64,000 bases of DNA from Sphaerospermopsis sp. SIO1G1 (GTDB taxonomy: Bacteria; Cyanobacteriota; Cyanobacteriia; Cyanobacteriales; Nostocaceae), in contig JAAHFX010000002.1 of NCBI GenBank assembly GCA_010672785.1, forward strand, positions 592,667 to 656,666, read 5' to 3'. Of this stretch, positions 21,043-30,484 are shown one piece after another. Under the pieces are notes generated by a model. It was given only the letters and a program-made list of their open reading frames with translations. It made no database searches and had not been told where the DNA came from. The stretch's first letter is position 1. Each line of letters begins with the position of its first letter. A program made the position numbers and the translations under genes.

Positions 21043-24000
21043 ATATGAATCAAAATCAACAAGTAATTACGTTAATTCAAAGACTACAAAATATAGGTTG
21101 TCGTATTTGGGCAGAAGATGGTAAATTACGAATTCGTACTAGCAAAAATGCTCTTACTGCGGACTTGAAACAGGAATTGCAAAATCATAAAGCAGAGATT
21201 TTAGCATTTTTGCAATCTGCCAAAAATAAAGCTGTAACTAAAACAGAAATTCCTGTTTTAAATGTAGATGCACCTAAACCACTTTCTTTTGCTCAACAAA
21301 GGTTGTGGGTTCTATCACAGTTGTCAGAAGCATCAACTAATTATAATATGCCAATGGCTTTACAAATTGAGGGTGATTTAAACATTGATGCTTTATATTC
21401 TAGTTTTGCATATTTATTTGATCGTCATCAAAGTTTAAGAATGTATTTTCCTTCAGTGAATGGAGAGCCAGAAATTGCTATTTTAAACATAGAAGAAATT
21501 CAAATTTTCAATATTCAAAATTGCCAAAACTTAGTTGCAAATTATGATCAAATTCAAGATTTAATTAATACTCACGCTCAAACTATTTTTAACTTAAATA
21601 CTGGGCCATTATTTATAGTTAAATTACTAAAAGTTAGCGATTGCCAATTTGTGTTACTCATGAATATGCACCATATTATCAGTGATGGTTGGTCAATGGG
21701 TGTTTTGATGCGTGAGTTATGGCAAACATATATAACTTTTAACCAAGGTGAAAACCCAAATTTACCACCTTTACCTATTCAATATACTGACTATGCAGCT
21801 TGGCAACGTAACTGGTTACAAGGGGAAGTTTTAGACAAGCAAATTAATTATTGGCAACATCAACTCAATGATGCTCCTCCTTTATTATCATTACCTACAG
21901 ATTATTCTCGTCCTCCAGAACAAAGTTTCCAGGGCGATCGCTATACTTTATCTCTCTCTCCAGAATTAACTACAGCAGTCAAAAGTTTTAGTCAACAACA
22001 AGGTGTTAGTTTATTTATGACTTTGTTGACGACTTTTAATATTATTTTATCTCGCTACAGTCGTCAAAATGATTTGTGTATTGGTTCTCCCATTGCTAAC
22101 CGTAGCTACAGTCAAATTGAAGGGTTAATCGGTTTTTTTGTCAATACTTTAGTGTTGCGAAATCAAATTAATTGGCAAGTAAGTTTTATTGATTTATTAC
22201 AAACAACTCGGCAAACTTGTTTAGATGCTTATGCTCATCAAGATATCCCCTTTGAAGTTCTGGTAGAAAAATTACAACCAGAAAGAAGTCTAAGTTATAA
22301 TCCTTTATTTCAAGTCATGTTCGCACTGGAAAATAATGAACATTCAGCAGCAAATATTCCGGGATTAAATATCGAAATGTTAGGAGTAAAATCGGCAATC
22401 TCTAAATTTGATTTATCACTCCTCGTCATGGAAGAAAATCATCAACTCACTTTTGCTTGGGAATATGCAACTGATTTATTTAACAGAACTACTATTCAAA
22501 ATATAGCTACACATTTTCAATTTCTTCTCACAGCTATTCTTGATCATCCCCAGCAACCTATTTATTCTCTACCATTTATGACTGCAACGGAAATTTTGCA
22601 GTTGCAAAACTGGAATCAAACTCCAGTAGCATATCCCCAAGATAAAACTATAGTAGATTTATTTGAGGAGCAAGTTAACAAAAACCCCGATAATATTGCA
22701 GTATTTTTTGAAAATCAAAGTCTTACATATCAACAATTAAACGAAAAATCAAATCAACTAGCTAACTATTTAATTGAGAATTATCAAATTCAACCAGATA
22801 CCTTAATTGGCATTTCTGTGGAGCGTTCATTAGAAATGATTATTGGGTTTTTGGGAATCCTTAAAGCTGGAGGTGCTTACGTACCCATTGATCCTAATTA
22901 TCCCCAAGAAAGAATTAGTTTTATGTTAGCAGATTCAGGGGTATCTGTATTATTAACTCAAAGTTTTTTAGTTGATAAATTACCTTTAAATATTTTCCAT
23001 AAAAAATGTGATGTTGTTTGTTTAGATCATGTCTCACACAAAGACGTAAAAACGCAAAATTCTGTAAGTAAGAAACAAATTAAACCTAAAAATGTAGCCT
23101 ATGTAATTTATACTTCTGGTTCGACAGGGAAACCAAAAGGAGTTATGATTGAACATCAAGGATTGGTAAATACTACTTTGGCAATGAGTCAATTATTAAA
23201 AATACAATCCCAAAGTCGTATTCTCCAATTTGCTTCCTTTAGTTTTGATGCTTCCACGTGTGAAATAGCAACTACCCTCTGTTCAGGTGCTTGTTTATAT
23301 CTTGCTAAAAAAGAAACTTTGTTACCTAGTGCAGACTTGATTAACTTTTTAAATCAACATAAAATTACTCATCTTACTTTACCTCCTTCCGTATTATCTC
23401 TATTACCTCAAGCACAGTTACCAGATTGTCAAGTTTTAGTTACTGCTGGTGAATCTTGTCCCCAAGAATTAGTGAACAAATGGTCAGATGGAAGGAATTT
23501 CTTTAATGCTTATGGGCCGACAGAATCTACTGTTTGTGCTACTATTGGTCTCTGTCAAATCAATGCTCAGAAACCACTAATTGGTAAACCACTTTTTAAT
23601 ACTCGCATTTATATTTTAGATGCAAATAATCAGCCTTTACCACCAGGAATACCAGGAGAATTATGTATTGCTGGTGATGGTTTAGCTAGAGGTTATTTAA
23701 ACAGACCTGAATTAACTGCTGAGAAGTTTATTGAAGTTGAATTATTTGGTAAAACCGAACGTATTTATAAAACTGGTGATTTAGCACAATGGAATCATGA
23801 TGGTAATTTAGAGTATCTAGGTAGAATTGATAATCAAGTTAAACTACGTGGTTTCAGAATTGAATTAGGAGAAATTGAAGCAGTTTTATTGAAATATCCT
23901 TTAGTCAAAGAAGCAGTAGTTATTTTACATGAAAACGCCAGTAACAAAAGTTTGATTGCTTATGTAACTGGGACATCAAAAAATTTAACTTCAGAATTAA

Positions 24001-25232
24001 AAATCTATCTTAAATCTCATCTTCCTGATTATATGATTCCTGCTCAAATTATCATATTAAATGAGTTACCCTTAACTCCAAATGGTAAATTAGATAGAAA
24101 AAATTTACCTGTTACCTCCTGGGAAAGCTTAGATTCATATACCGAACCTCGCACCGAATTAGAACAAAATTTAGCACAATTATGGTCTAGAGTTTTGGAG
24201 CGAGAAAAAGTAGGAATTGATGATAACTTCTTTGATTTAGGTGGTCATTCTTTGTTAGCAGTAAAACTAATTAATTTGATGCAGCCAATTTTTGCTCAAA
24301 AGCTTTCTCTCAGTATTTTATTTCAAAACCCCACTATTGGCCAATTAACCGAGCATTTGAATCACAGTAAATCTGAAGATAATCATCCTAATTTACTCAC
24401 ACTTAAATCCCAAGGAAATGCTACCCCTATATTTTGTCTACCTGGTGCAAATGCACATGGTTTTTATTTTCAAGATTTAGCGTTGAATTTAGAAGAACAT
24501 CCAGTTTATAGTTTGGAAACTCCTGGTAGAGATGGGGTGACAGCAATTCCCAATTCTGTAGAAAATCATGCTCATCATCTCATTGACGTTGTCTATCAAA
24601 AACAACTAGAAAATCCATACATTTTGGTAGGTTATTCTTCCGGATGTGCTGTAGCATTGGAAATGGCTTATCAGTTAGAACAGCAAGGTAAAAAAGTTGG
24701 TTTATTAGCTATTTTAGATGCAGGTTTAGTATCCCATCCTGAAAAATTACTGCATAGAGCAGATATAGATTGGATTTGGCAATTACTCCAGCGAATTGAA
24801 GCTTTAAAAAATGTCCATTTAGGTTTGGAATATGCAGATTTAGCTGCTCAAATTGATGATCAATCTCGTTGGGATTTAGCCGCAAAACTTTTATATAAAC
24901 ATAAAGTTTTACCAGAATATTCCAGTATAGAATTACTACAAATTAATTTGCAAGTTATGAAAAAAATCACTTCTAACTATGCTAATTATCAGCCTAACTA
25001 TCAAATTAATGCTCCGATAGTTTTATTCCGCGCTCAGGAAAATCATGAAATTGTTTTACAAGAAGTTCGTTCTATTTCTAATTATGATTTACCTGATTGG
25101 GGGTGGCAAGCTTTTACTCAAAAATCAGTACAGGTAATCTCTATTCCTGGTAATCATGGACGAATGCTTTATGAACCAAATGTAAAAATGCTAGCAAATA
25201 AATTAAAAATAATGATATCTAAATTTTTGTAG
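21039..25232 (+). CDS. aptD: Anabaenopeptin synthetase AptD (NRPS C-A-T-TE)
   Basis: A 1397-residue terminating module overlapping aptC by four bases (ATGA). The first 60 residues (LIQRLQNIGCRIWAEDGKLR...LKQELQNHKAEILAFL) look like a TubC-type N-terminal docking domain. Then C (about 75-510, HHIISDG at 211-217), A (about 530-1040), T (GGHS, 1068-1071) and a type I thioesterase (about 1110-1397, GYSSG with nucleophile Ser1200, GNHGRM near the end). The TE is expected to release the peptide by closing a ring on the Lys epsilon-amine. Pocket residues read DACTVAAVC(K), an aromatic-type code with Cys replacing the usual Trp239; Phe or a homologue is the inferred substrate. The A domain is very similar to both AptC A domains. 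Confidence 0.92.
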   Translation: MNMNQNQQVITLIQRLQNIGCRIWAEDGKLRIRTSKNALTADLKQELQNHKAEILAFLQSAKNKAVTKTEIPVLNVDAPKPLSFAQQRLWVLSQLSEASTNYNMPMALQIEGDLNIDALYSSFAYLFDRHQSLRMYFPSVNGEPEIAILNIEEIQIFNIQNCQNLVANYDQIQDLINTHAQTIFNLNTGPLFIVKLLKVSDCQFVLLMNMHHIISDGWSMGVLMRELWQTYITFNQGENPNLPPLPIQYTDYAAWQRNWLQGEVLDKQINYWQHQLNDAPPLLSLPTDYSRPPEQSFQGDRYTLSLSPELTTAVKSFSQQQGVSLFMTLLTTFNIILSRYSRQNDLCIGSPIANRSYSQIEGLIGFFVNTLVLRNQINWQVSFIDLLQTTRQTCLDAYAHQDIPFEVLVEKLQPERSLSYNPLFQVMFALENNEHSAANIPGLNIEMLGVKSAISKFDLSLLVMEENHQLTFAWEYATDLFNRTTIQNIATHFQFLLTAILDHPQQPIYSLPFMTATEILQLQNWNQTPVAYPQDKTIVDLFEEQVNKNPDNIAVFFENQSLTYQQLNEKSNQLANYLIENYQIQPDTLIGISVERSLEMIIGFLGILKAGGAYVPIDPNYPQERISFMLADSGVSVLLTQSFLVDKLPLNIFHKKCDVVCLDHVSHKDVKTQNSVSKKQIKPKNVAYVIYTSGSTGKPKGVMIEHQGLVNTTLAMSQLLKIQSQSRILQFASFSFDASTCEIATTLCSGACLYLAKKETLLPSADLINFLNQHKITHLTLPPSVLSLLPQAQLPDCQVLVTAGESCPQELVNKWSDGRNFFNAYGPTESTVCATIGLCQINAQKPLIGKPLFNTRIYILDANNQPLPPGIPGELCIAGDGLARGYLNRPELTAEKFIEVELFGKTERIYKTGDLAQWNHDGNLEYLGRIDNQVKLRGFRIELGEIEAVLLKYPLVKEAVVILHENASNKSLIAYVTGTSKNLTSELKIYLKSHLPDYMIPAQIIILNELPLTPNGKLDRKNLPVTSWESLDSYTEPRTELEQNLAQLWSRVLEREKVGIDDNFFDLGGHSLLAVKLINLMQPIFAQKLSLSILFQNPTIGQLTEHLNHSKSEDNHPNLLTLKSQGNATPIFCLPGANAHGFYFQDLALNLEEHPVYSLETPGRDGVTAIPNSVENHAHHLIDVVYQKQLENPYILVGYSSGCAVALEMAYQLEQQGKKVGLLAILDAGLVSHPEKLLHRADIDWIWQLLQRIEALKNVHLGLEYADLAAQIDDQSRWDLAAKLLYKHKVLPEYSSIELLQINLQVMKKITSNYANYQPNYQINAPIVLFRAQENHEIVLQEVRSISNYDLPDWGWQAFTQKSVQVISIPGNHGRMLYEPNVKMLANKLKIMISKFL

Positions 25233-25243
25233 TCTGTGGATTT

Positions 25244-25336
25244 TCAATTGTTTTTTTTAGTAACTGTGATCAGAATCGTTAAAATTACTAAAGCACCAGT
25301 TAAAAGCAGTAAAGAAAATAGCTTTGATTTGTTCAT
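25244..25336 (-). CDS. Possible 30-residue single-span membrane peptide
   Basis: The minus strand reads MNKSKLFSLLLLTGALVILT... ending KKNN: a basic N-terminus, about 20 hydrophobic residues and a basic end, as in small membrane peptides. It lies 118 nt downstream of exbD on the same strand. No convincing ribosome-binding site is visible and such a frame can arise by chance, so the call is tentative. Confidence 0.3.
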   Translation of the reverse strand: MNKSKLFSLLLLTGALVILTILITVTKKNN

Positions 25337-25454
25337 GATGATAACTACTAAAAAATTGAAAAAAAGACAAAACAACTCTACATATGTGAAATAAAATCAC
25401 ACATACATAAAATTTAATTATTTACATATATCTATCTATTCCTAAATTCTGACA

Positions 25455-25865
25455 TTAATTATCTTTGCGTTCCGTTGCTATTCCCAACTTCACACCAGGA
25501 ATGGTTCTTAAAACATCCATAATTCCCACTACCTGACCATGATTAATACTTTCATCTGCATTCAAAACCACTACTAATTGTTGATTTTCTTGAGAACGTT
25601 TTTTAATTTCTGCTTCCAAACTTTCTAGCTGAATTGGTTGCTTATTTAAAAACATTTTCCCAGCTTTATCTACAGTCAATGTCAATTGCAACGATGTTGT
25701 ATTTTGCACTGCTGTAGATGCTTTTGGTAAGTTCACCGGTAGACTTTCTGACTTAGTTAAAAACAGAGATGACATAATAAAAAATGTCAGAATTGCAAAG
25801 ATAACATCAATCATCGGGACGATGTTAATCTGCGCTGGTATATCTGGCTCATCTTGTAGACGCAT
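25455..25865 (-). CDS. exbD: ExbD/TolR-family biopolymer transport protein
   Basis: 136 residues from ATG at 25865 (MRLQDEPDIPAQINIVPMID); AGGAGAAGGGG just upstream favours this start over the ATG at 25886. There is one transmembrane segment (VIFAILTFFIMSSLF) with the conserved Asp at its N-terminal end (PMIDV), and a periplasmic domain ending in the VxIAT-like strand (GVKLGIAT). With ExbB it forms the proton-driven inner-membrane motor that energises TonB-dependent outer-membrane uptake. The gene overlaps the end of exbB by 17 nt, indicating co-transcription. Confidence 0.88.
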   Translation of the reverse strand: MRLQDEPDIPAQINIVPMIDVIFAILTFFIMSSLFLTKSESLPVNLPKASTAVQNTTSLQLTLTVDKAGKMFLNKQPIQLESLEAEIKKRSQENQQLVVVLNADESINHGQVVGIMDVLRTIPGVKLGIATERKDN

Positions 25866-26502
25866 AATCACCCCTTCTCCTTTCATATTGACGACGGTAT
25901 AGTAATTCTAATTGTCCCCCGTATTCTTGGATTAAAGCTATTTGTCTTTGATACATTCCTCTAAATGTATTCGCAAACATAAGTGTAAATATAGCAACTA
26001 CCAAACCCGCAGCAGTAGAGACTAATGCTTCACTAATACCACCTGTAACTTTTTGTGATTGAGTACCACCAATATTACCAATGTCTAAGGATGAGAATGA
26101 AGTGATTAACCCCAACACTGTACCTAACAAACCTAACAGGGGAGCAAGAGAAATAATTGTATCAAATATATTTTGAAATCTTTTCAGCAAAGGTATTTCC
26201 GCTTGAGCTTCGCTTTCTAACGCTAACCGAAATTCTTCGGGTGTTGGTTCTTCTAATTCCAATGCAGTTAAGAAAATTCTCGCAATTGGCAAATCAGCGT
26301 TTTTACGGAGAACCTCAATACAAGTAACTACATTATCTGAACGATATTGTTTTAAAGCTTCCCTAACTACAGGATTTTGACGAGTATTTAATTTATACCA
26401 AAAAACGATTCTTTCTGCCACTAAGGCCAAACTCACGACAGAAAAACTCAACAGTGGAATCATTACAATTCCACCAGCTGAGAATAGATTACTTATTTCC
26501 AT
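25849..26502 (-). CDS. exbB: ExbB/TolQ/MotA proton-channel family protein
   Basis: 217 residues when begun at ATG 26502 (MEISNLFSAGGIVMIPLL), preceded by GGA. Three membrane segments are visible: near the N-terminus, around LAPLLGLLGTVLGLITSF (the conserved proline/glycine segment of the family) and STAAGLVVAIFTLMFAN. It is the partner of the downstream overlapping exbD. The pair is divergent from a truncated tonB remnant, so the usual third component may be damaged or supplied elsewhere in the genome. Confidence 0.88.
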   Translation of the reverse strand: MEISNLFSAGGIVMIPLLSFSVVSLALVAERIVFWYKLNTRQNPVVREALKQYRSDNVVTCIEVLRKNADLPIARIFLTALELEEPTPEEFRLALESEAQAEIPLLKRFQNIFDTIISLAPLLGLLGTVLGLITSFSSLDIGNIGGTQSQKVTGGISEALVSTAAGLVVAIFTLMFANTFRGMYQRQIALIQEYGGQLELLYRRQYERRRGDYASTR

Positions 26503-26659
26503 TATTTCCAAACTCAATGACTTGATATGTACTGCCAACCTCTGTCAGTTCATATTCTAAATGGAATTAGTTAGATCAGACAGATGAAAGTAGTTCTCAA
26601 CTGAGAAACACATTATAGTAAATGAAATTAAATGTCAACAACTTGAACAATAAGAATAA

Positions 26660-27454
26660 ATTTTTGATGAAGTCCAGAGAACTGTAGTAGCTAAAAGCTC
26701 TATATCAAGGAGTGTTTCAACACCAAAACCAATCAGAGACATTATCCCAAAGTCTACCTCTGAACCTAACCCAATAACGACACCTAAAAGTTTTTCAACA
26801 CCAAAACCACTCAGAGAAATTATTCCAGAGTCTACTCCATTAACGACATCCAGGAGTGTTCCAACATCAAAACCTGTTCGAGAAATTATCCCTCAATCTA
26901 CTTCTGCATCTACATCATCTAATAATACAAACTTTGAAAAACTGAGAAACTCATTAGATCAAAGTCCTAGTAATTCTGGTGATACTAACAGAAAGACTAG
27001 AGATTTAACTAGTAATAATTTACCTAATATTAATAGCAATAATAACCCTATTCAAACTAACAAAAATCATAGCGTTAATTCTCCTAATCCTATTGATAAT
27101 AACTCCTCTAATTCTAATCAAAGAACTTTAATAACCACATTTGAAGGAGGTAGTAATGATAATAAAGTAGCTGCTAATCCCACAACTTCTAATAGTGAAG
27201 ATGGTAGAGCTTCTTGTGTACAATGTGGTACAAGCTATCCTGGTTGGGCTAGAAGAAGAGGATTACAAGGAAAAATAGTAGTTAAAGTGGATACTGATAG
27301 TGACGGTAATGTAACTAATGTAGAATTAGTGAGTTCAAGTGGTAGTAATAGATTGGATCAAGCACATTTAAAAACAGTGAGAGGATGGAAATTGAAACCC
27401 AGTGAAAATGGAAAAACAGGCGTAACTATTGCCACTGAATATGTTTTAAGGTAA
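26660..27454 (+). pseudogene. tonB: 5'-truncated TonB (C-terminal domain and linker)
   Basis: The frame is open from 26660 to the TAA at 27452 but has no ATG, and no GTG or TTG early enough; stops lie just upstream. The encoded 264 residues comprise three imperfect repeats of STPKPxREIIPxST (26700-26900), an Asn/Ser-rich linker, and a typical TonB C-terminal domain (SYPGWARRRGLQGKIVVKV, NVELVSSSG...LDQAHLKTVRGWKLKP). The N-terminal cytoplasmic/transmembrane part is missing. Position beside exbB-exbD supports the family. Either a 5' deletion produced a pseudogene or a non-standard start (ATT at 26660) is used, but without a membrane anchor it would not work as TonB. Confidence 0.75.
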
Positions 27455-27901
27455 AATGTCATTTCCTATACTCGTGATTTATGCAGTTTTCTAGCTTGAG
27501 GAAACAGGGATGCGATCGCTAATAATCGTGAAGTATATAGTAACAGAAGATACAATATCCTGGGATATGAGATAGATAACTAAGTAAGTCAGTGTGAAAA
27601 AACCAAACTATGTAACGAAAACTGATCGTAATTGTTCCCTGTTCTCTCCCCTAACCATAAAACTTATGTTGCACAACCACTAATTTTTTGGGTAAATAGA
27701 CAGGGGTAAGTGATCTTCAATCTGTGATTAAATCACCAGCAACAGAATAGGAAAGATATTTTACAGCCAGCGAAGTTTCATAGTTATGGAATAGTGGTAT
27801 CTTTGAGTAGTTGATGTGGAAAACCACAGAGCAAAATTTGAAATATTTACAAACTCAGGATGAAAAGATGGCTCAATCGTAGTGTCATACTTCAGTCCTG
27901 A
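27455..27901. other. Intergenic region before the ABC transporter
   Basis: About 450 bases with one GCGATCGC site near 27513. No gene or clear promoter motif was recognised. It must contain the transporter's promoter if the transporter is not part of a longer transcript. Confidence 0.4.
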
Positions 27902-27955
27902 GTGTTTGATATTGTTAGTTTATCAGTACAAAAATTCTCAAAAATTTTTCAAAAA

Positions 27956-30238
27956 ATGCAAGCTACCACTTTTCAAGATCCGAAATCAAAAAAGGATGCT
28001 TTTTCATCTACTACTCAACTTTGGAACACTTTCAAAGCTTTAACAAGTCCATACTGGTATCCCACAGAAGAAAATACTAGAGCTTTTTCAGATGTGGTTC
28101 GATCCTGGGCTATGCTGTTTATCTTTGTGGTGTTAATCGCGGCAATGGTAGGAGTTATGGCTTTCGATAGTTTTATAACCCGCGATCTACTAGATACAAT
28201 TACTCAAGATAAAGACCTCCAGAAATTTTTTAATACTTTATGGTTTTATGCTGGTTCTTTGGCTTTAGCTACATTATTGTTAGGACTTTCTAACTATGTA
28301 AGAAAAAAAATTGCTTTAGATTGGCGTGAATGGTTAAACAACTATATGCTATCTAAGTATTTAAGTAATCGTGCTTACTATAAAATCAATTTTAAATCAG
28401 ATATAGATAATCCAGATCAACAAATATCTCAAGAAATAGAACCTCTAACAACAAATTTGTTAAACTTTTTCTCTACGTTTTTAGAAAAAGTGATAGAAAT
28501 GATTACATTTTTAATCATTCTTTGGACTTTAGCTAAATGGGTCGCAATTGTTGTCATTATCTACACTATAGTTGGTAATTTAATTGCAGGTTATTTGAGT
28601 CGAGAATTAAATACTATTCAACAAGAAGAACTCAAGAATGCAGGAGACTATAATTACAGTATGACTCACATTCGTACCCATGCTGAGTCTATAGCTTTTT
28701 TCCAAGGAGAAGAACAAGAATTAAATATTATTCAAAAGCGATTTTATAGAATAATTGAGAATACTAAACGTAAAATTAATTGGGAAAGAACCCAGGACTT
28801 ATTTAATAAAGGATATCAATCAGTATTACAAATATTCCCATTTTTAGTCTTTGCTCCTTTACAAATTCAAGGTCAAATTGACTTTGGTGAAATTAGCCAA
28901 GCTAGTATGGCTTGTAACTTATTCTCTGTTGCTTTAGCTACATTAATTAGAGAGTTTGCTACTTCAGGACGTTTTTCTACCTATATTGAACGTACTGTCA
29001 AATTGGCTGATGCTTTGGATAGAGTCAATGAACAGCCAGGGAATTTAAGTAAAATTAAAACAGTAGAAGAAAAACGACTAGCTTTTGAAGATGTAACCTT
29101 ACAAACTCCTAATTATGAACAGGTAATAGTTGAAGATTTATCATTATCTGTACAACCAGGAGAAGGATTATTAATTATAGGTCCAAGTGGTCGTGGTAAA
29201 AGTTCTTTATTAAGAGCGATCGCAGGTTTATGGAATTCAGGAACAGGTCGTATAGTTAGACCTCCTTTGGCAGAAGTTTTATTCTTACCCCAACGTCCTT
29301 ATATAATTCTGGGTAATTTAAGAGAACAATTAACTTATCCCAGTAACAACAAAAAATTAAGCGATCGCCAAATTGAAGAAATTTTACAACAAGTAAATCT
29401 GCAAAATTTATTACGTCGCATAGATGGTTTTGATACAGAAGTTCCTTGGGAAAATATTCTTTCCTTGGGAGAACAACAACGTCTAGCATTTGCCAGATTA
29501 TTAGTTACTCAACCTAGTTTTACTATTTTAGATGAAGCAACCAGCGCCTTAGATTTAAGTAATGAGGGGAATTTATATCAACAATTAAAAGACACAAATA
29601 CAACATTTATTAGTGTTGGACACAGAGAAAGTTTATTTAATTATCATGAATGGGTTTTAGAACTTTCTCAAGATTCCAGTTGGCAACTTCTGAGAGTAGA
29701 AGAATATCGTCAACAAAAAGCCCAAGAATTTGCTAAATATGATCCAAACCATCAATCTATTACAATAGATGTTTTACCTGGTAGTGAATCTAGTAATGAA
29801 TCATCAACATCCTCATTAAAAACCGCAGATAAAGATGAATCACCCACAGAATTATCTCAACCATCAACATCTTCATTTACAACTGTAGAAGAAATCGAAG
29901 TTGAGTCTCAATCTAATGATGAATCACCCACAGAATTATCTCAACCATCAACATCTTCATTTACAACTGTAGAGGAAATCGAAGTTGAATCTACAACGAC
30001 TGAAGTAAATACTGAGAATGATCTAGAAACAGATTCTGTAAATACTGAAGTCACCATTGAAGATGAAGACTTATCTGAGGATGAGGATATAGGAGGTTTT
30101 TCTCATCGGGAAATGGAATCATTAACAGGTTTGAAACTTAGTACCATTCGTAGTAAAGGTAGTCAGGGTAGAACTATTACTATTGATGATTCAACTTATC
30201 GCTATGACAAAAAGTTAAAAGTTTGGCTCAAAGTTTAG
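27956..30238 (+). CDS. SbmA/BacA-type ABC transporter (permease-ATPase fusion), candidate peptide exporter
   Basis: About 760 residues from ATG 27956 (a GTG at 27902 in frame could add 18). The N-terminal half is a membrane domain of the ABC_membrane_2 / SbmA-BacA type (segments around SWAMLFIFVVLIAAMVGVM, LWFYAGSLALATLLLGL, WVAIVVIIYTIVGNLIAGY). The ATPase half has Walker A GPSGRGKSS, signature LSLGEQQRL and Walker B FTILDEATSALD. Unusually a tail of about 190 residues follows: acidic Ser/Thr/Glu-rich sequence with a 28-codon duplicated unit, then a small C-terminal module (HREMESLTGLKLSTIRSKG...KVWLKV). Both anabaenopeptin (aptE) and microviridin (mdnE) clusters carry an ABC transporter gene; it lies between the two here, nearer mdnA, so I leave the symbol blank. 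Confidence 0.85.
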   Translation: MQATTFQDPKSKKDAFSSTTQLWNTFKALTSPYWYPTEENTRAFSDVVRSWAMLFIFVVLIAAMVGVMAFDSFITRDLLDTITQDKDLQKFFNTLWFYAGSLALATLLLGLSNYVRKKIALDWREWLNNYMLSKYLSNRAYYKINFKSDIDNPDQQISQEIEPLTTNLLNFFSTFLEKVIEMITFLIILWTLAKWVAIVVIIYTIVGNLIAGYLSRELNTIQQEELKNAGDYNYSMTHIRTHAESIAFFQGEEQELNIIQKRFYRIIENTKRKINWERTQDLFNKGYQSVLQIFPFLVFAPLQIQGQIDFGEISQASMACNLFSVALATLIREFATSGRFSTYIERTVKLADALDRVNEQPGNLSKIKTVEEKRLAFEDVTLQTPNYEQVIVEDLSLSVQPGEGLLIIGPSGRGKSSLLRAIAGLWNSGTGRIVRPPLAEVLFLPQRPYIILGNLREQLTYPSNNKKLSDRQIEEILQQVNLQNLLRRIDGFDTEVPWENILSLGEQQRLAFARLLVTQPSFTILDEATSALDLSNEGNLYQQLKDTNTTFISVGHRESLFNYHEWVLELSQDSSWQLLRVEEYRQQKAQEFAKYDPNHQSITIDVLPGSESSNESSTSSLKTADKDESPTELSQPSTSSFTTVEEIEVESQSNDESPTELSQPSTSSFTTVEEIEVESTTTEVNTENDLETDSVNTEVTIEDEDLSEDEDIGGFSHREMESLTGLKLSTIRSKGSQGRTITIDDSTYRYDKKLKVWLKV
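29834..29993 (+). repeat. 84-bp in-frame tandem duplication in transporter tail
   Basis: The codons for DESPTELSQPSTSSFTTVE and following residues occur twice in a row with an 84-nt period (first copy from 29834, second from 29918), almost identical at DNA level. The duplication lengthens the acidic tail by 28 residues. Confidence 0.85.
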
Positions 30239-30276
30239 TACCTGAAAAATTGCTCAATAGGTTTAGCTATTGTCAT

Positions 30277-30369
30277 TAGACATCTGGTGAAAAAGAATGT
30301 AGAGACGTTACATGCAACGTCTCTTCAAGGGTTTCACGTCATGCAAATTTAATTTTCACCAGATGTCTA
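30277..30369. repeat. 93-bp MITE-like element with 17-bp perfect inverted ends
   Basis: TAGACATCTGGTGAAAA (30277-30293) is exactly inverted at 30353-30369. Inside is a second inverted repeat, GAGACGTT...AACGTCTC. No ORF. It is located 40 nt after the transporter gene and could act as a transcript hairpin there. Confidence 0.8.
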
Positions 30370-30391
30370 TGTTTAGTTTAATAGAACTTAA

Positions 30392-30484
30392 CCCAGAAGT
30401 TAAAAAATGAACCACGAAGGACGTGTTAGCGGAGCTTCCCGAAGAGATATAACACCAAGAGAAGAGGGTTTGAGTGATATTTAT
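30392..30484 (-). repeat. Diverged reverse copy of the aptB-aptC repeat
   Basis: CAGAAGTTA, AACCACGAAGGAC and GAAGAGGGTTTGAGTGATATTT are the reverse complement of the corresponding parts of the elements at 13193 and 49598. The middle is replaced by GTGTTAGCGGAGCTTCCCGA-type sequence. Confidence 0.6.

Noticed and set aside
3380..25232. Microcystin, nodularin or cyanopeptolin synthetase
   Set aside because: No PKS, aminotransferase or glyceric-acid loading domains; the A-T-C-A-T-E start and six-module order fit anabaenopeptin instead.
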